Shown: in pieces, positions 20,044-28,938 of the stretch | How positions within the stretch are numbered: the first letter of the stretch is position 1 | Layout: each line of letters opens with the position of its first letter | Origin: Endotrypanum monterogeii | Lineage: Eukaryota > Euglenozoa > Kinetoplastea > Trypanosomatida > Trypanosomatidae | NCBI GenBank assembly: GCA_000333855.2 | Contig: CM007314.1 | Location: 1,042,568 to 1,097,377 of the forward strand | Reading direction: 5' to 3' | Length of the DNA: 54,810 bases | Translations under genes and position numbers: made by a program | Notes under the pieces: generated by a model | Told to the model about the DNA's origin: nothing | Database searches by the model: none | The model's input: only the letters and a program-made list of their open reading frames with translations

Positions 20044-22551
20044 TCAGGGTTTCATGAAAATTTTCTTGTCTTTGTTTTTACGGTTTGGTGACTGGCTGGT
20101 GCGGGTCGAGCTGGGCCCAGAAGGTGCAAGGCCATTGGATCTATTCAGGTAAGTGGTGCGTCTGTGAGCGATTTCACTGTCATAGCCAGAGTGACTCCGC
20201 AGGGAGATGGGCAAAAGACGATCGGGGCTCGGTATGGGGACCCCACGAGGCGGCGGTAGTATCCCATCCTCCTCCTCCCCATGTACTGGGGGATTAAGAT
20301 GAGCCGCGCTGCGAGGCGCGGATACAAGTGCTGGGAAGATATGATGAGGAGCCCCATTTGAGCTTGCCGCTGCGGCAGTGACATACTCTGTTCTGGAGCC
20401 AAAGCCGTGACCGCTGCCTTCGCGTAGCGTCGCATAGGCCGCGGATGCATGCAGTGGATCTAAAGGACGCCGCGAAGACTCTTCGGTGGTTGCGTGCTTT
20501 GCCGCACTCTTAGGAGTGTCATCGAGGGAGCCAAGAAACGCCTCAGAGTCGTAAATCATGTCGAACTGCGTGTTTTCCGGTGGAAGCGATTCGTCGAGCG
20601 GAGAAGAATGCTTCGCCGTAGGAACAAAAGCCAATGCGAACCCCCCATGCGGCACCCCGCCTTTTGTCGAGTCGCTATGTTGATCCCCAGCGCAGGGGAG
20701 AGAGATGCGTGACGACGGAGTCACGCGGGCGTGAGGCATGATGTTTGCGGCGGAGCGCTGAGGTGCGGATAGCCGATCGATTGAACCACACCCAACCGCA
20801 GCCACAGTATGTTCCCTATTTCCCATCGCAAGTCCGCCCTTTTCCCCTACGCCTGCAGCGGTAGAACTTAATGCTCGTTGAGAATCTCCTTTAATCAACT
20901 CCCCTGCCTCCGCCTTATACTCAGAATATGCGGTTCTGCCGGCCCCACCGCGCATTCCGCAGTTGCGACCTCCCGTGCTACCAGCCAGACTGCGCTGCGA
21001 ACTCCCAGAGAAGATCGAGCGAAGCGACGAGACAAAGTTGCTTGCCTCGAAAAGAAGCTCCTCGACCTTTTCAGGACCACCAAGAACAGCGCACTCAACC
21101 TGTGGCCGCTCCTGGTGGATAAGCTGCCTGATGCGTTCGTCGTCAATATGCAGTGTCGAGTTTTTGTCGCCGCGTTCGCCAGCAGGATCTAACAGGCGGA
21201 GCACAGAGCAGAGGGAGCGCGCCATTTTGCGGCTCGGCGAGTCACCGTTAGAGACATATTTCACGGCGACGGGGCCGAGAAGATGCACGAGCTCTTTCAT
21301 CCGCTGAGGGACCTGCTGATGAACTGCCACCACACACAAAGCGAGGTAGCCCAGGCACTTGCGCCGCAACTCCGTCTGCGCACCCCCAGAAAGAGCTTTC
21401 ATGAGCGCGTACACCACACTCATGTGCCCGTGGCTTTGGATAGCGATAACCCGCAAAGCGGCATCAGTCGCCAAAGAGATGGCAGCAATCGTGACGTAAA
21501 TGCCTTTCGTCAAACTGGACACCCAGGTCGACAACGCGCCGCTGAACGTAGTGGGATGCATGTCTTCAACGCCGCGATGGAGATCCTCGATAAACGCTGG
21601 CTCCCAGGAAACCCGCCGCATCAGTGCGATGATGATGTCACACCCCATCCGACACAGCGCTGACCGCTTCTCTGCTGCCAATAGCCCCAGCGCCGGCACC
21701 ACCGTACCCAAGATGGACTCGAGATGTTCGGTAAAGTAGTCAGCAGGGAGGGTCTGAATCCAGTCCAAGAGCACCTGGGAGGACTTGAGGCGCTTGGAGG
21801 CGCTTCCACTGACGGTGGATGCATCACTAATAGAAGCGCAGTGCTTCCTCAGCTCTGAGTCGAAAGAAGAAAGCGGACTCGGTAACGGTGTCAGCTCCCT
21901 TTCTGATATAATTCCCTCCTCGCCAACGGAGGGCAGCTGCAGTGCGCCGTATGTTGAAGAAAAGGTGTCTTGAAGAGTAGCTGATGATCCCGTCATCGAC
22001 ATCTCTGCTTCGCTGAGCAGCGAGGCTAGTGCGCTCGGTTCCTCAGCCTTGTAAATAGCGTAGAACATCTCTGTGTTGCGGTGCGCGGCACTGTGAATAA
22101 AGTTGAGATACTCGACCGCCTCGCACACACTCTTTTCGGCTGTCTTCAGATCGTTACCGTCTTCGACCTTCACACGCAGCGTGTTGCGCAAGTCACGGCT
22201 GAGCCCAACATAGACCATGAGCTCCGAATTTGGGAGATCTTTGCACAACTTTTGGGAAAGCTCAATTGCGTTGGAGCGCGCCAACACCTTGGCCTGGTGC
22301 ATCGGGACTGCTCCATCCTGGTGTTGCCGATCAAAGCTAACAGTGCCCCCGACACTGATGTACATGAAAGATTGAAAGACCGTCTGCGGCTCGACGCTGA
22401 AACGCTCTGCCAGACTGCGAAGGGACTCGAAGAAGCGTTTATAGTTTTTCATCATCCCCATGAGCTGCACTAATTCTTGAGGATTTGTTGGGGGCTGGCG
22501 CAGGGAGATGTACAGCTCCATCTGACGCGTGAGAAGCGTGTCGACATTCAT
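20044..22551 (-). CDS. HEAT/TOG-repeat protein, CLASP-N-like
   Basis: An 835-residue protein. The N-terminal 200 residues are helical, of unknown family (MNVDTLLTRQ to about FYAIYKAEE). A second helical region (about 255-465) reads like a CLASP_N/TOG array. It has repeated amphipathic helix pairs, including TKGIYVTIAAISLATDAALRVIA, a Q-T-E-L-R-R-K-C-L-G-Y-L-A-L stretch and a final D-S-P-S-R-K-M-A-R-S-L turn-helix, matching the last TOG helices ('DADSEARxxARKCY'). From about 500 to the end the chain is low complexity (Ser/Gly/Pro/His) and ends in a basic stretch (RKNKDKKIFMKP). CLASP proteins bind tubulin through TOG domains and microtubules through basic Ser-rich regions. That layout fits here, but the assignment rests on reading alone. 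The ATG is directly preceded by a strong pyrimidine-AG signal. Confidence 0.88.
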   Translation of the reverse strand: MNVDTLLTRQMELYISLRQPPTNPQELVQLMGMMKNYKRFFESLRSLAERFSVEPQTVFQSFMYISVGGTVSFDRQHQDGAVPMHQAKVLARSNAIELSQKLCKDLPNSELMVYVGLSRDLRNTLRVKVEDGNDLKTAEKSVCEAVEYLNFIHSAAHRNTEMFYAIYKAEEPSALASLLSEAEMSMTGSSATLQDTFSSTYGALQLPSVGEEGIISERELTPLPSPLSSFDSELRKHCASISDASTVSGSASKRLKSSQVLLDWIQTLPADYFTEHLESILGTVVPALGLLAAEKRSALCRMGCDIIIALMRRVSWEPAFIEDLHRGVEDMHPTTFSGALSTWVSSLTKGIYVTIAAISLATDAALRVIAIQSHGHMSVVYALMKALSGGAQTELRRKCLGYLALCVVAVHQQVPQRMKELVHLLGPVAVKYVSNGDSPSRKMARSLCSVLRLLDPAGERGDKNSTLHIDDERIRQLIHQERPQVECAVLGGPEKVEELLFEASNFVSSLRSIFSGSSQRSLAGSTGGRNCGMRGGAGRTAYSEYKAEAGELIKGDSQRALSSTAAGVGEKGGLAMGNREHTVAAVGCGSIDRLSAPQRSAANIMPHARVTPSSRISLPCAGDQHSDSTKGGVPHGGFALAFVPTAKHSSPLDESLPPENTQFDMIYDSEAFLGSLDDTPKSAAKHATTEESSRRPLDPLHASAAYATLREGSGHGFGSRTEYVTAAAASSNGAPHHIFPALVSAPRSAAHLNPPVHGEEEDGILPPPRGVPIPSPDRLLPISLRSHSGYDSEIAHRRTTYLNRSNGLAPSGPSSTRTSQSPNRKNKDKKIFMKP

Positions 22552-23948
22552 TATTGGCTAACAGTGGGGGGATTAAACGGGGGGGGGGCAAAGAAATTCT
22601 TTTTTTTTTTTGGAAAATCAAGATGGTGAGGTAATGCGATGCGATGAAGGAGGCGAAAGGAGGAAAAGAGGCTACTCGCAGCAGCACTGCCTCATACACC
22701 TGCTGATAATGTTTGGGCTGGGTAAGCGCAAAGATGTGTGTGCTGCACAGTAGAGAAGGAAAAGCAAAAATTCAAATGACACGTTTATCTCCAAGCGACT
22801 GGCATCATCACCACCACCACCATGGAAGAGGCACTTGGATAAAGGGCCACAAACTCGAAAAAAGCAACCAGCCTATTACAGCACACGGGATACGATCGGG
22901 AAAGGGAAGAAAAAATGGAAAAGGGTGGATAGAGAAAGGAGGAAGTAGGGGCGGCTATACCTTCTGATAATCGCTTTATTACCTCGCAGCAACGCTGAAT
23001 AATTTACTTGCATGCCACCTATGGGGCAGCGGTCTAAATCATAGAAAAAGGATCGAGAGAGGGAGGGGGAGGGGAAACGAGGAGCCAGACAAGCACACAC
23101 ACACACACACACATGTCTTATGCACCATGAGATCGGCGCTTGTCACCACACAATGTAGGGGAAAAAACATACAAAGGGGAGAGGGGCGGCGAGGAACAGT
23201 GGAAACGTGGGGTGGAGAGGTGGAGAGAATCGAGCGACGTGTAGGTGACCGGGGAGCAAGCTACTTTGACGACCACTTCCGTGACTTGATGTTTGAGCAG
23301 CAGCCGTGGAAAAGGGGAGAAATAAACAAAACAAATGGCAGCGACATCCCCCGTGCATCTATGTTCGGTCAGAAGAAGAGAGGATGGTCGCTCAAGATAT
23401 GGTGACTTCATGAGAATATGCAATTCCCTGATAGAAACATAATCGATTGCTCATTTCGATATTTCTTTCGATCAGCGATACAATGCATGTCTTTCACGAA
23501 ATATTGTTTCCTCACGTCCACCAAACCAGGGAACTTGACCGCAAAACTGATGATCTCTTTCCCACTTCTCAGGAGGAGACCAGAAATGAGGGTGAAGAGG
23601 GGGAGAAGCCAGTTGAGCTCCCTCGTCTCATGGCTTCATTTTAGGTATCTCTGTGAAAGTATGCAAAAACTGTTTCTGTGATACAAGTGGTGTAGGGATA
23701 TCCTCCCAGACAAGTCAGGAGACAATACAAGAGAGCTCTCTAGGTAACACAGCCCTCCCTCCTATTCCGAATGACAGGAAAAGTCAAGACAACGCTTAGG
23801 AATTAAAAAACAGCAGTGTGCACCATCAGTCGGCTAACGATCGTCACTTTCATTTGAGTGCAGTCATGCAAAAATATGCATATTTTTGTTTTCGGTGCGC
23901 GTTGAGCCTCTCCAGGAAGGTGGTGTGGGGAAAGGGAGGATGGAGAGC
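22552..23948. other. Intergenic upstream of the CLASP-like gene
   Basis: Holds the splice region of the CLASP-like gene, a CAC-rich run near 22806-22824 and a (CA)n tract at about 23094-23111. The rest is A/G-rich sequence. No gene recognised. Confidence 0.6.
22558..22597 (-). promoter_or_regulatory. Predicted trans-splice acceptor of the CLASP-like gene
   Basis: T/C-rich tract with a C-run (about 22597-22562) followed by TTAG at 22559-22558, only six bases before the ATG. The mRNA leader would be almost entirely spliced leader. Confidence 0.6.
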
Positions 23949-24296
23949 CTACTTGGCCTCGTAGCCGATACGGCACCCACTACTCATCCGCGTCTTCACA
24001 AACAGCGCCGCGGCCCATGCATCGCCGCCCTGTGTCAAGAGCAAAGAGTCATTTTCGCCCTCACGTGACTCAGAGATTCCGGTCACCTCTAGCGGTCCGC
24101 ACCAAAGAGGTGAAGCGTGCGCCAACATACTTCGATTGCCACCCCCACTCAACGCCTGAAGCGGAATGAGATATTTCAGCTCGACAACGTCTCTTGGAAC
24201 GGAGGAAGGAAAATCGCACAACTCCGGAAACACGTGCCCAGCCATCTGAGCGCGGCGGAATGCCTCTGTCATTACCTCATCCCAGGTACACCGCAT
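23949..24296 (-). CDS. Possible small gene, 115 residues
   Basis: An ATG-started frame inside an otherwise gene-free 2.6 kb region. Composition is ordinary and globular: MRCTWDEVMT at the start, a stretch of VELKYLIPLQAL, and LLTQGGDAWAAALFVKTRM near the end. Third codon positions are G/C-rich (about two thirds by eye), like the real genes here and unlike the spacers. The open frame extends nine codons upstream to a GTG, so M10 is used. No signal peptide, membrane segment or known domain is visible. The coding-strand CA-rich complement of the (TG)n tract at 24385-24446 lies just upstream; the pyrimidine-AG signal is not obvious. It may be a short unannotated gene or a remnant. No function is proposed. 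Confidence 0.5.
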   Translation of the reverse strand: MRCTWDEVMTEAFRRAQMAGHVFPELCDFPSSVPRDVVELKYLIPLQALSGGGNRSMLAHASPLWCGPLEVTGISESREGENDSLLLTQGGDAWAAALFVKTRMSSGCRIGYEAK

Positions 24297-25197
24297 TCTG
24301 CTGATGGAAAGCAAGTGGTGCACAAGAAGCGCAGTGAGGACGAGAAGGTCAATTCTACTCTAGTCACGGGCGCGGTGATCTGCTGGTGTGTGTGTGTGTG
24401 TGTGTATGTATGTGTGTGTGTGTGTGCGTGTGTGTGTGTGTGTGTGTCTTAAGGGGTGAAAAGGGGGGAAGTCGCTGTTAGGAAGCAGCCCATCATCACT
24501 ACATCATACTATCACTGACTACCTTTGCAGGCGTGGCTTTAAAATAGACATCAATATATATGTATAGAATATGTATTAGGAAGGAAAAGGGAAGAAAGAA
24601 AAGTAGCCTCTACTCAACGTACGAGGAGCATTTTTTTTTTTTTGAAATAACGAGAGTAAGCAACATGAAATGGGGGGAAACAAGGCGGGCGGGGGAGGGG
24701 TCAGTTCCACTTATACAGCCGCCGTAGGCCACCTGAACCTATCCTCCCATCGGGTAGAACCTATCGAAATGACACTTGGTGCCCGGCGAATGGTGAAGAC
24801 AAATGCCAAGAGTGTATGGCATCGCTGTGCACATGCCCGACTAGCGTGGAAACAGATGCACACTACAACACGGGAGGAACGTCATGAATAACTCACCACT
24901 TGCAAAGAAGAACGTTGAAAACCCTCTAGGATGTTTTTTTTTTGCTTTTACTTGACGCGTAGTGGGGAGAAAACATCATTCTCTATGTTGTGCTCTTGAC
25001 AGCCACGACGCTCAAGGCACAACACCAGGTACATACATACATGCGTTCAGAAATGTGCAGTGGAAGCTACAGTAGATAAAAGAATGTCAGCTCTCTTCTC
25101 TCCTTCCTCAAACACATAAAAGCAAACAGATCCATAATATAAGTGCGGATAAATAGTTGAAGGAAGGCTGAGGCGTACAAGAGATACGATCAGGTCT
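24297..25197. other. Intergenic downstream of the elongin-B-like gene
   Basis: Contains the TG-rich tract at 24385-24446, T-runs near 24632 and 24935, and AT-rich sequence near 24550-24580. Probable 3' UTR of the elongin-B-like gene. No other gene seen. Confidence 0.65.
24385..24446. repeat. Imperfect (TG)n microsatellite
   Basis: About 62 bases of TG dinucleotides with a few interruptions (TATG and GCG). Confidence 0.92.
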
Positions 25198-25668
25198 CTA
25201 CACATTCACTTCAACCGCGTCCGGGTTGGTGGCACCAGGCTGGCTCTTCATTTGCCCCTCAGCGGCAGGCGCAGCGACTGGGCGCGAATCTCTCGTGCTC
25301 TCCGGTGCGACCTCTGGAGCACTAGCAGCGCCAGGCGTCTTTGCCTCCTCCACATCCTCCCAGATATCTTCACCCTCGGCGGTCTTCCCTTTTGAGTAAG
25401 CAATCCACAGCTCCGCTCCGTCTTCGGAGATGCCTGCGGTGAAGAGCGTGGCTTCGTCCTCGAGGCGCTGGTTGCCGCAGTAGAGGCACATGGTATAGAA
25501 TGTACGGCTAGTCAACTTCTCAATGCGCTCTTTTATTGCCTGCACGGTATCTTGCTGAAAATCGCAATACAGAAATATTGTCCGGCTATGCCGCTTCAGG
25601 CGCAGGTAATTCAAAGGAACCACCGGACCAGTGCTCGCCGCCCCGCCGGCCGTATACGACGACGCCAT
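25198..25668 (-). CDS. Ubiquitin-like fold protein, elongin-B-like
   Basis: A 156-residue protein. A short Ala/Gly N-terminus is followed by a ubiquitin-like domain (about 20-92) that begins [16 protein letters not shown], continues [11 protein letters not shown] and [10 protein letters not shown], and ends ELWIAYSKG. This order (basic first strand with a T-I-F-L second strand, I-K-x-R-I helix, Q-R-L-x-D-E turn) is that of elongin B and its plant relatives. The tail (about 95-156) is acidic then Ala/Pro-rich and low complexity. Elongin B pairs with elongin C in cullin E3 ligases and transcription elongation complexes; whether a partner exists in this organism cannot be seen here. The frame extends 14 codons upstream to a TTG; the first ATG (25668) sits just after a pyrimidine-AG signal, so that start is chosen. 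Confidence 0.78.
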   Translation of the reverse strand: MASSYTAGGAASTGPVVPLNYLRLKRHSRTIFLYCDFQQDTVQAIKERIEKLTSRTFYTMCLYCGNQRLEDEATLFTAGISEDGAELWIAYSKGKTAEGEDIWEDVEEAKTPGAASAPEVAPESTRDSRPVAAPAAEGQMKSQPGATNPDAVEVNV

Positions 25669-25676
25669 GGTGTCAG

Positions 25677-25687
25677 CTAAAGAGGAG
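25677..25687 (-). promoter_or_regulatory. Predicted trans-splice acceptor of the elongin-B-like gene
   Basis: Coding strand reads CTCCTCTTTAG with the AG at 25678-25677, nine bases before the chosen ATG. This AG lies inside the TTG-started extension and argues against it. Confidence 0.5.
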
Positions 25688-25715
25688 CTAGTGGTGACAG
25701 GGAGGCGCAAGCAAT

Positions 25716-25760
25716 AATATATATATATATATACTAATATATATATATATATATATATAT
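25716..25760. repeat. (TA)n microsatellite, interrupted once
   Basis: Two TA tracts separated by CTAA, about 45 bases together, starting some 50 bases upstream of the elongin-B-like ATG. Confidence 0.92.
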
Positions 25761-26642
25761 GGGAAAGGGGGAGAACCTATATATGTAAAATGTGTAAATT
25801 GTCCTGCGTGTAGGTGGCCCCGCGGGATTCGTTCCTGTGGAGAATGGAAGCCTTGCGAACGAGAGGGAGAAGCAAAAATATAAATACATAAATAAATAAA
25901 AATTTAATCGGGAAACGAATAGAGGAAATGTACGGTGGGAAAGCACACCTTGACTTTCGAGCCATGATGAATGACTCTCATGGAAAGAGGATAGTGGGTC
26001 AGTGACACAGTGCGGTGAAAAAAATATATATTTCCTCTGCGAAGCGATACATGACTGACGACGACAGCCTAGTCGTTTGAAAGGGTTGGCAAAAACATTC
26101 ACGAGTGCGGTTTCTCTCGCCTCGGCGAATGATGACCTAGTCTCATCGCCTCCCCCTTCCGAGGGGAGAATGCGCGGTCAGATTCGCGGTACGAGCATCG
26201 GCACTCTCGCCAAGCCAAATCTTTTTCTCATGTTTGCCTACACGACATCACACAAGCGGGTGAGGGGCTGACCTTTTCGACGCGCTCATTCACTCACCTG
26301 AACACACCCATTCATTCACCCACCGATGCATCCAAGAGCATGGAATATAACACAACCTCGCCAAAGACAGCGCATCGGCCAAAACGAAGAGAGGTGATGA
26401 TGCGAAACCAAGCGCACAAAATGTCCATGGAAGCAGAAGGATTAGAGGTCGATCCAGAACCCATCGAAGTAAATAAAAAATTTCTATTCAGGGAACCGAG
26501 ACACTCTTTCATGTCCTCTACTCCGCTCGCCTCTCCCCCCTACCTCCACGCCAAAGAAACATCCGTCTGCCACCATGTCCACGAGTGTGTAGCGCTCATC
26601 GACTTCGCTCTTCGGAGAGATCGTACTCCTTATATCCTCTCG

Positions 26643-27899
26643 CTATGCCTCGAACGCACTCGCCCGAATAAACTTCTCGAAGTTCTTGTCTGCATCACGG
26701 AGCATGCGCCTAGAGCGGAGACCGCTACGGCGGTATGGATTACCCATGTCCTGAACTACTCGGTTCACACCGGGTTGGACTTCTCCCTCACGGCCGATCG
26801 GTGCAGTGAGCTCGTATTTGAAGTCGCGGTGTACCTGATGAAGAGTAGGTGAGTATCGCAGCAGTTCATCCGGTGTCGGTGCATTTGTGAGCACCTGCGC
26901 ACGGCGCTTCCAGTGACCACGCATGGTGTGAATGCGACCGGCAAAATCACGCATGTTGAAAAACTTTTTATCAATGAGCTCTTTCCGCTGCTGCAGCACC
27001 CGCATCACCCCAGCACGGTCGCCGCGCGCCTGATAAAACCTCTCCGCCTTCTCCAGGCACTCGTCTGCCAGTGCAAAGACGCGATCGTAATCGAATGGCG
27101 AGAAATACAAAAACTTTTCCTCAAAGTTGAGATTAAAACGGCGGCCCAGACGGGGTAGTAGACGTAACATTTTGTGCGACTGGCCAGAGTTGTGGAAGGT
27201 GTCGACGAGGGCAACCGTCTCCTCGAAGACGGTGCCGGCGGTCGCATCATCCATGGCCTCCAGAGTAAGACCGAGCTCGAAGAGTGCCTCCACAATGAGC
27301 TCCACAGAAGCTCTGGCGGTATTGTCGAGCATCTGCAGCGCGACTTCACAGTTCGCCTTGCTACTCTCTAAGCGTCCTGTGCGGCGAAAGGCACCGGCTA
27401 GTTTGACACGGATGCCAACCACCTGCGGGTGCTCTTTAGGGTACGCCAGCTCATACGCCTTGGCCACCACGCCATAGTACTCCAAGGCCTCCTGATGGAA
27501 ATTTCCCTCGGTAAGGTAGTCGCCTTGTAGCTCCATCTTCGCCACCTCACCCAGTGGAACATACGAGCGCCTCGGTGCAAAGTCAGAGTCGGTACGCACA
27601 GCACGGCTTTGCTCGTTTACGTGCAGAAGATCAGTGCTGTCCACATCATCCCAGAGAACCGCCTCTGGCGACACAGGTTTCTCAGACCCTGAGCTGCACA
27701 ACACTTCCTTCTGTTGAGCGTTGCGCGCAGCAGAAAGCGAGACGCCGGGCGGTAACCGCTGGTGCGGGCGCACTAATTGGTTGGGAAACAACTCGCCTTT
27801 AAAGTAAGAAGTATACAGGCGCGTAATGAGTCGAGCTTGGCAGTGCAGGGCGCCCGCTGTTTTGGGTAGGTGCTGCAACCCTCTAACCGCCTTTCGCAT
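26643..27899 (-). CDS. TPR-containing protein with mitochondrial-type N-terminus
   Basis: A 418-residue protein. The first 35 residues are rich in Arg, Lys, Ser, Thr and Leu with no acidic residue until Glu36 (MRKAVRGLQHLPKTAGALHC...), typical of a mitochondrial presequence. After a linker, helical repeats at about 123-235 read as tetratricopeptide repeats (QGDYLTEGNFHQEALEYYGVV; VKLAGAFRRTGRLESSKANCEVAL; ALFELGLTLEAMDDATAGTVFEETVAL). The C-terminal third is basic and aromatic, with a conserved-looking PYRRSGLRSRRMLRDADKNFEKFIR segment. A presequence, TPRs and a basic tail resemble kinetoplastid mitoribosome components or assembly factors, which is an inference. The first ATG follows a strong pyrimidine-AG signal at 27931. 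Confidence 0.88.
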   Translation of the reverse strand: MRKAVRGLQHLPKTAGALHCQARLITRLYTSYFKGELFPNQLVRPHQRLPPGVSLSAARNAQQKEVLCSSGSEKPVSPEAVLWDDVDSTDLLHVNEQSRAVRTDSDFAPRRSYVPLGEVAKMELQGDYLTEGNFHQEALEYYGVVAKAYELAYPKEHPQVVGIRVKLAGAFRRTGRLESSKANCEVALQMLDNTARASVELIVEALFELGLTLEAMDDATAGTVFEETVALVDTFHNSGQSHKMLRLLPRLGRRFNLNFEEKFLYFSPFDYDRVFALADECLEKAERFYQARGDRAGVMRVLQQRKELIDKKFFNMRDFAGRIHTMRGHWKRRAQVLTNAPTPDELLRYSPTLHQVHRDFKYELTAPIGREGEVQPGVNRVVQDMGNPYRRSGLRSRRMLRDADKNFEKFIRASAFEA

Positions 27900-27930
27900 C
27901 TGCTACAGTTTTAAGATTAAGGTGTATCAA

Positions 27931-27972
27931 CTAAGGGGGGAGGGGGGGCTAAAAAAAAAAAAGACAAGAGGG
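27931..27972 (-). promoter_or_regulatory. Predicted trans-splice acceptor of the TPR gene
   Basis: Coding strand shows a T-run, a C/T tract (about 27972-27934) and TTAG at 27932-27931, about 31 bases before the ATG. Confidence 0.62.
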
Positions 27973-28148
27973 ATACGAAGGAGGTAGAGAAAGTAGAAAC
28001 AAACAAAAAAAAAAAGAGTAGAACTTCTGCATGAGTAGCGGGAGGGGGGAGGTAAGAGAAAGCACGAGATGCAGAGGAGGGAAAAAGAAAAATATAATGC
28101 ATCTCGAGCAAGAATCCCCTCCAAAATGTAAACTCGCGCATGAACACG

Positions 28149-28187
<39 letters not shown>

Positions 28188-28189
28188 TA

Positions 28190-28333
28190 CACACACACAC
28201 GACGCGCGACAACAAACGAAAAACGAAAAGAAGAGTACGGACCAAACAACGACCTACCCTTACCACTACGAGGAGGACGGTACGGTCGTCGTCCGTTCGC
28301 GAGTGTCGTTAGAGACGGTAGGGACGTCCTACC
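28190..28333. other. Error-rich contig end before the gap
   Basis: This stretch aligns by eye, with many inserted G and C bases, to the clean sequence at about 28380-28486 after the gap. Matching landmarks include 'ccaaac...acccttcccat' against 'ccaaac...tacccttaccac', and a shared order further on. It is probably a low-quality read tail. Confidence 0.75.
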
Positions 28334-28344
28334 NNNNNNNNNNN
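28334..28344. other. Assembly gap (11 N)
   Basis: Eleven undetermined bases between two (TA)n-bearing flanks. Confidence 0.98.
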
Positions 28345-28380
<36 letters not shown>

Positions 28381-28938
28381 TATATATACACACGCACACA
28401 CGCGCGCACAGAAAAACAAAGAAAGATGGCCAAACAGACACCCTTCCCATACAGAGCGGAGGTCTGCCTTGCAGTGCTTGAGACTGGGAGCTCAACCGCA
28501 CGGAATGAAACTTCAATAGAAGAGCATTATTTTAAAAAAAAACCTACAGCAATGCCTGAAAGGGCGAATGGAGAGTATAGAGGTGCCTCTAGTCCCTGTC
28601 GAAAATTTCCAGCGGCTGGGCCTATACGAAGGACAGGAGGAGAAGACAAACATAATGAAGTACTGGCCAGAGTACAATCACAGCGAATTGAAAAAAAAAA
28701 AAGAGGAGGCACTACGCGAATGGGAACGCCTACGATAGACTCACATGCTCAAACACCACCACCAGCAGTCCATCCATCCAGAGGTTGGGGGGAGGAGGAA
28801 CACACACCCATCACACCTCCGCCGTCGCACGTGCGCTGTGAATACGATCAAGTTTCCCACCACGACCACTGACCCCCCGTGTTCCTCTCTTGCTGAAGCA
28901 TTTTTTTTTTTCTTTACATCTGGTCAGCAGCACACCCC

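Larger units (their letters stand above)
25669..26642. other. Intergenic between elongin-B-like and TPR genes
   Basis: Two (TA)n tracts (about 25716-25760) lie near the elongin-B-like start. The remainder is mixed sequence that should be the TPR-gene 3' UTR. A 66-codon ATG frame at 26312-26512 (minus) was seen but not called. Confidence 0.6.
27900..28938. other. Intergenic with a second assembly gap
   Basis: Carries the TPR splice region, a (TA)n tract at about 28150-28186, a corrupted segment (about 28190-28333), an N gap, a second (TA)n copy and unique sequence to 28938. No gene seen. The two TA tracts probably represent one locus. Confidence 0.6.

Noticed and set aside
22806..22824. Run that would encode six or more histidines on the plus strand, resembling a His tag from a vector
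   Set aside because: It is a short CAC/CAT repeat within ordinary spacer sequence and no vector-like sequence was recognised around it.
26312..26512. 66-codon ATG frame on the minus strand
   Set aside because: Short, with no domain and no splice signal, and placed where the TPR-gene 3' UTR is expected.
26340..26852. 170-codon plus-strand frame
   Set aside because: Its second half is antisense to the 3' end of the TPR gene, whose frame is clearly coding, and no independent support was seen.
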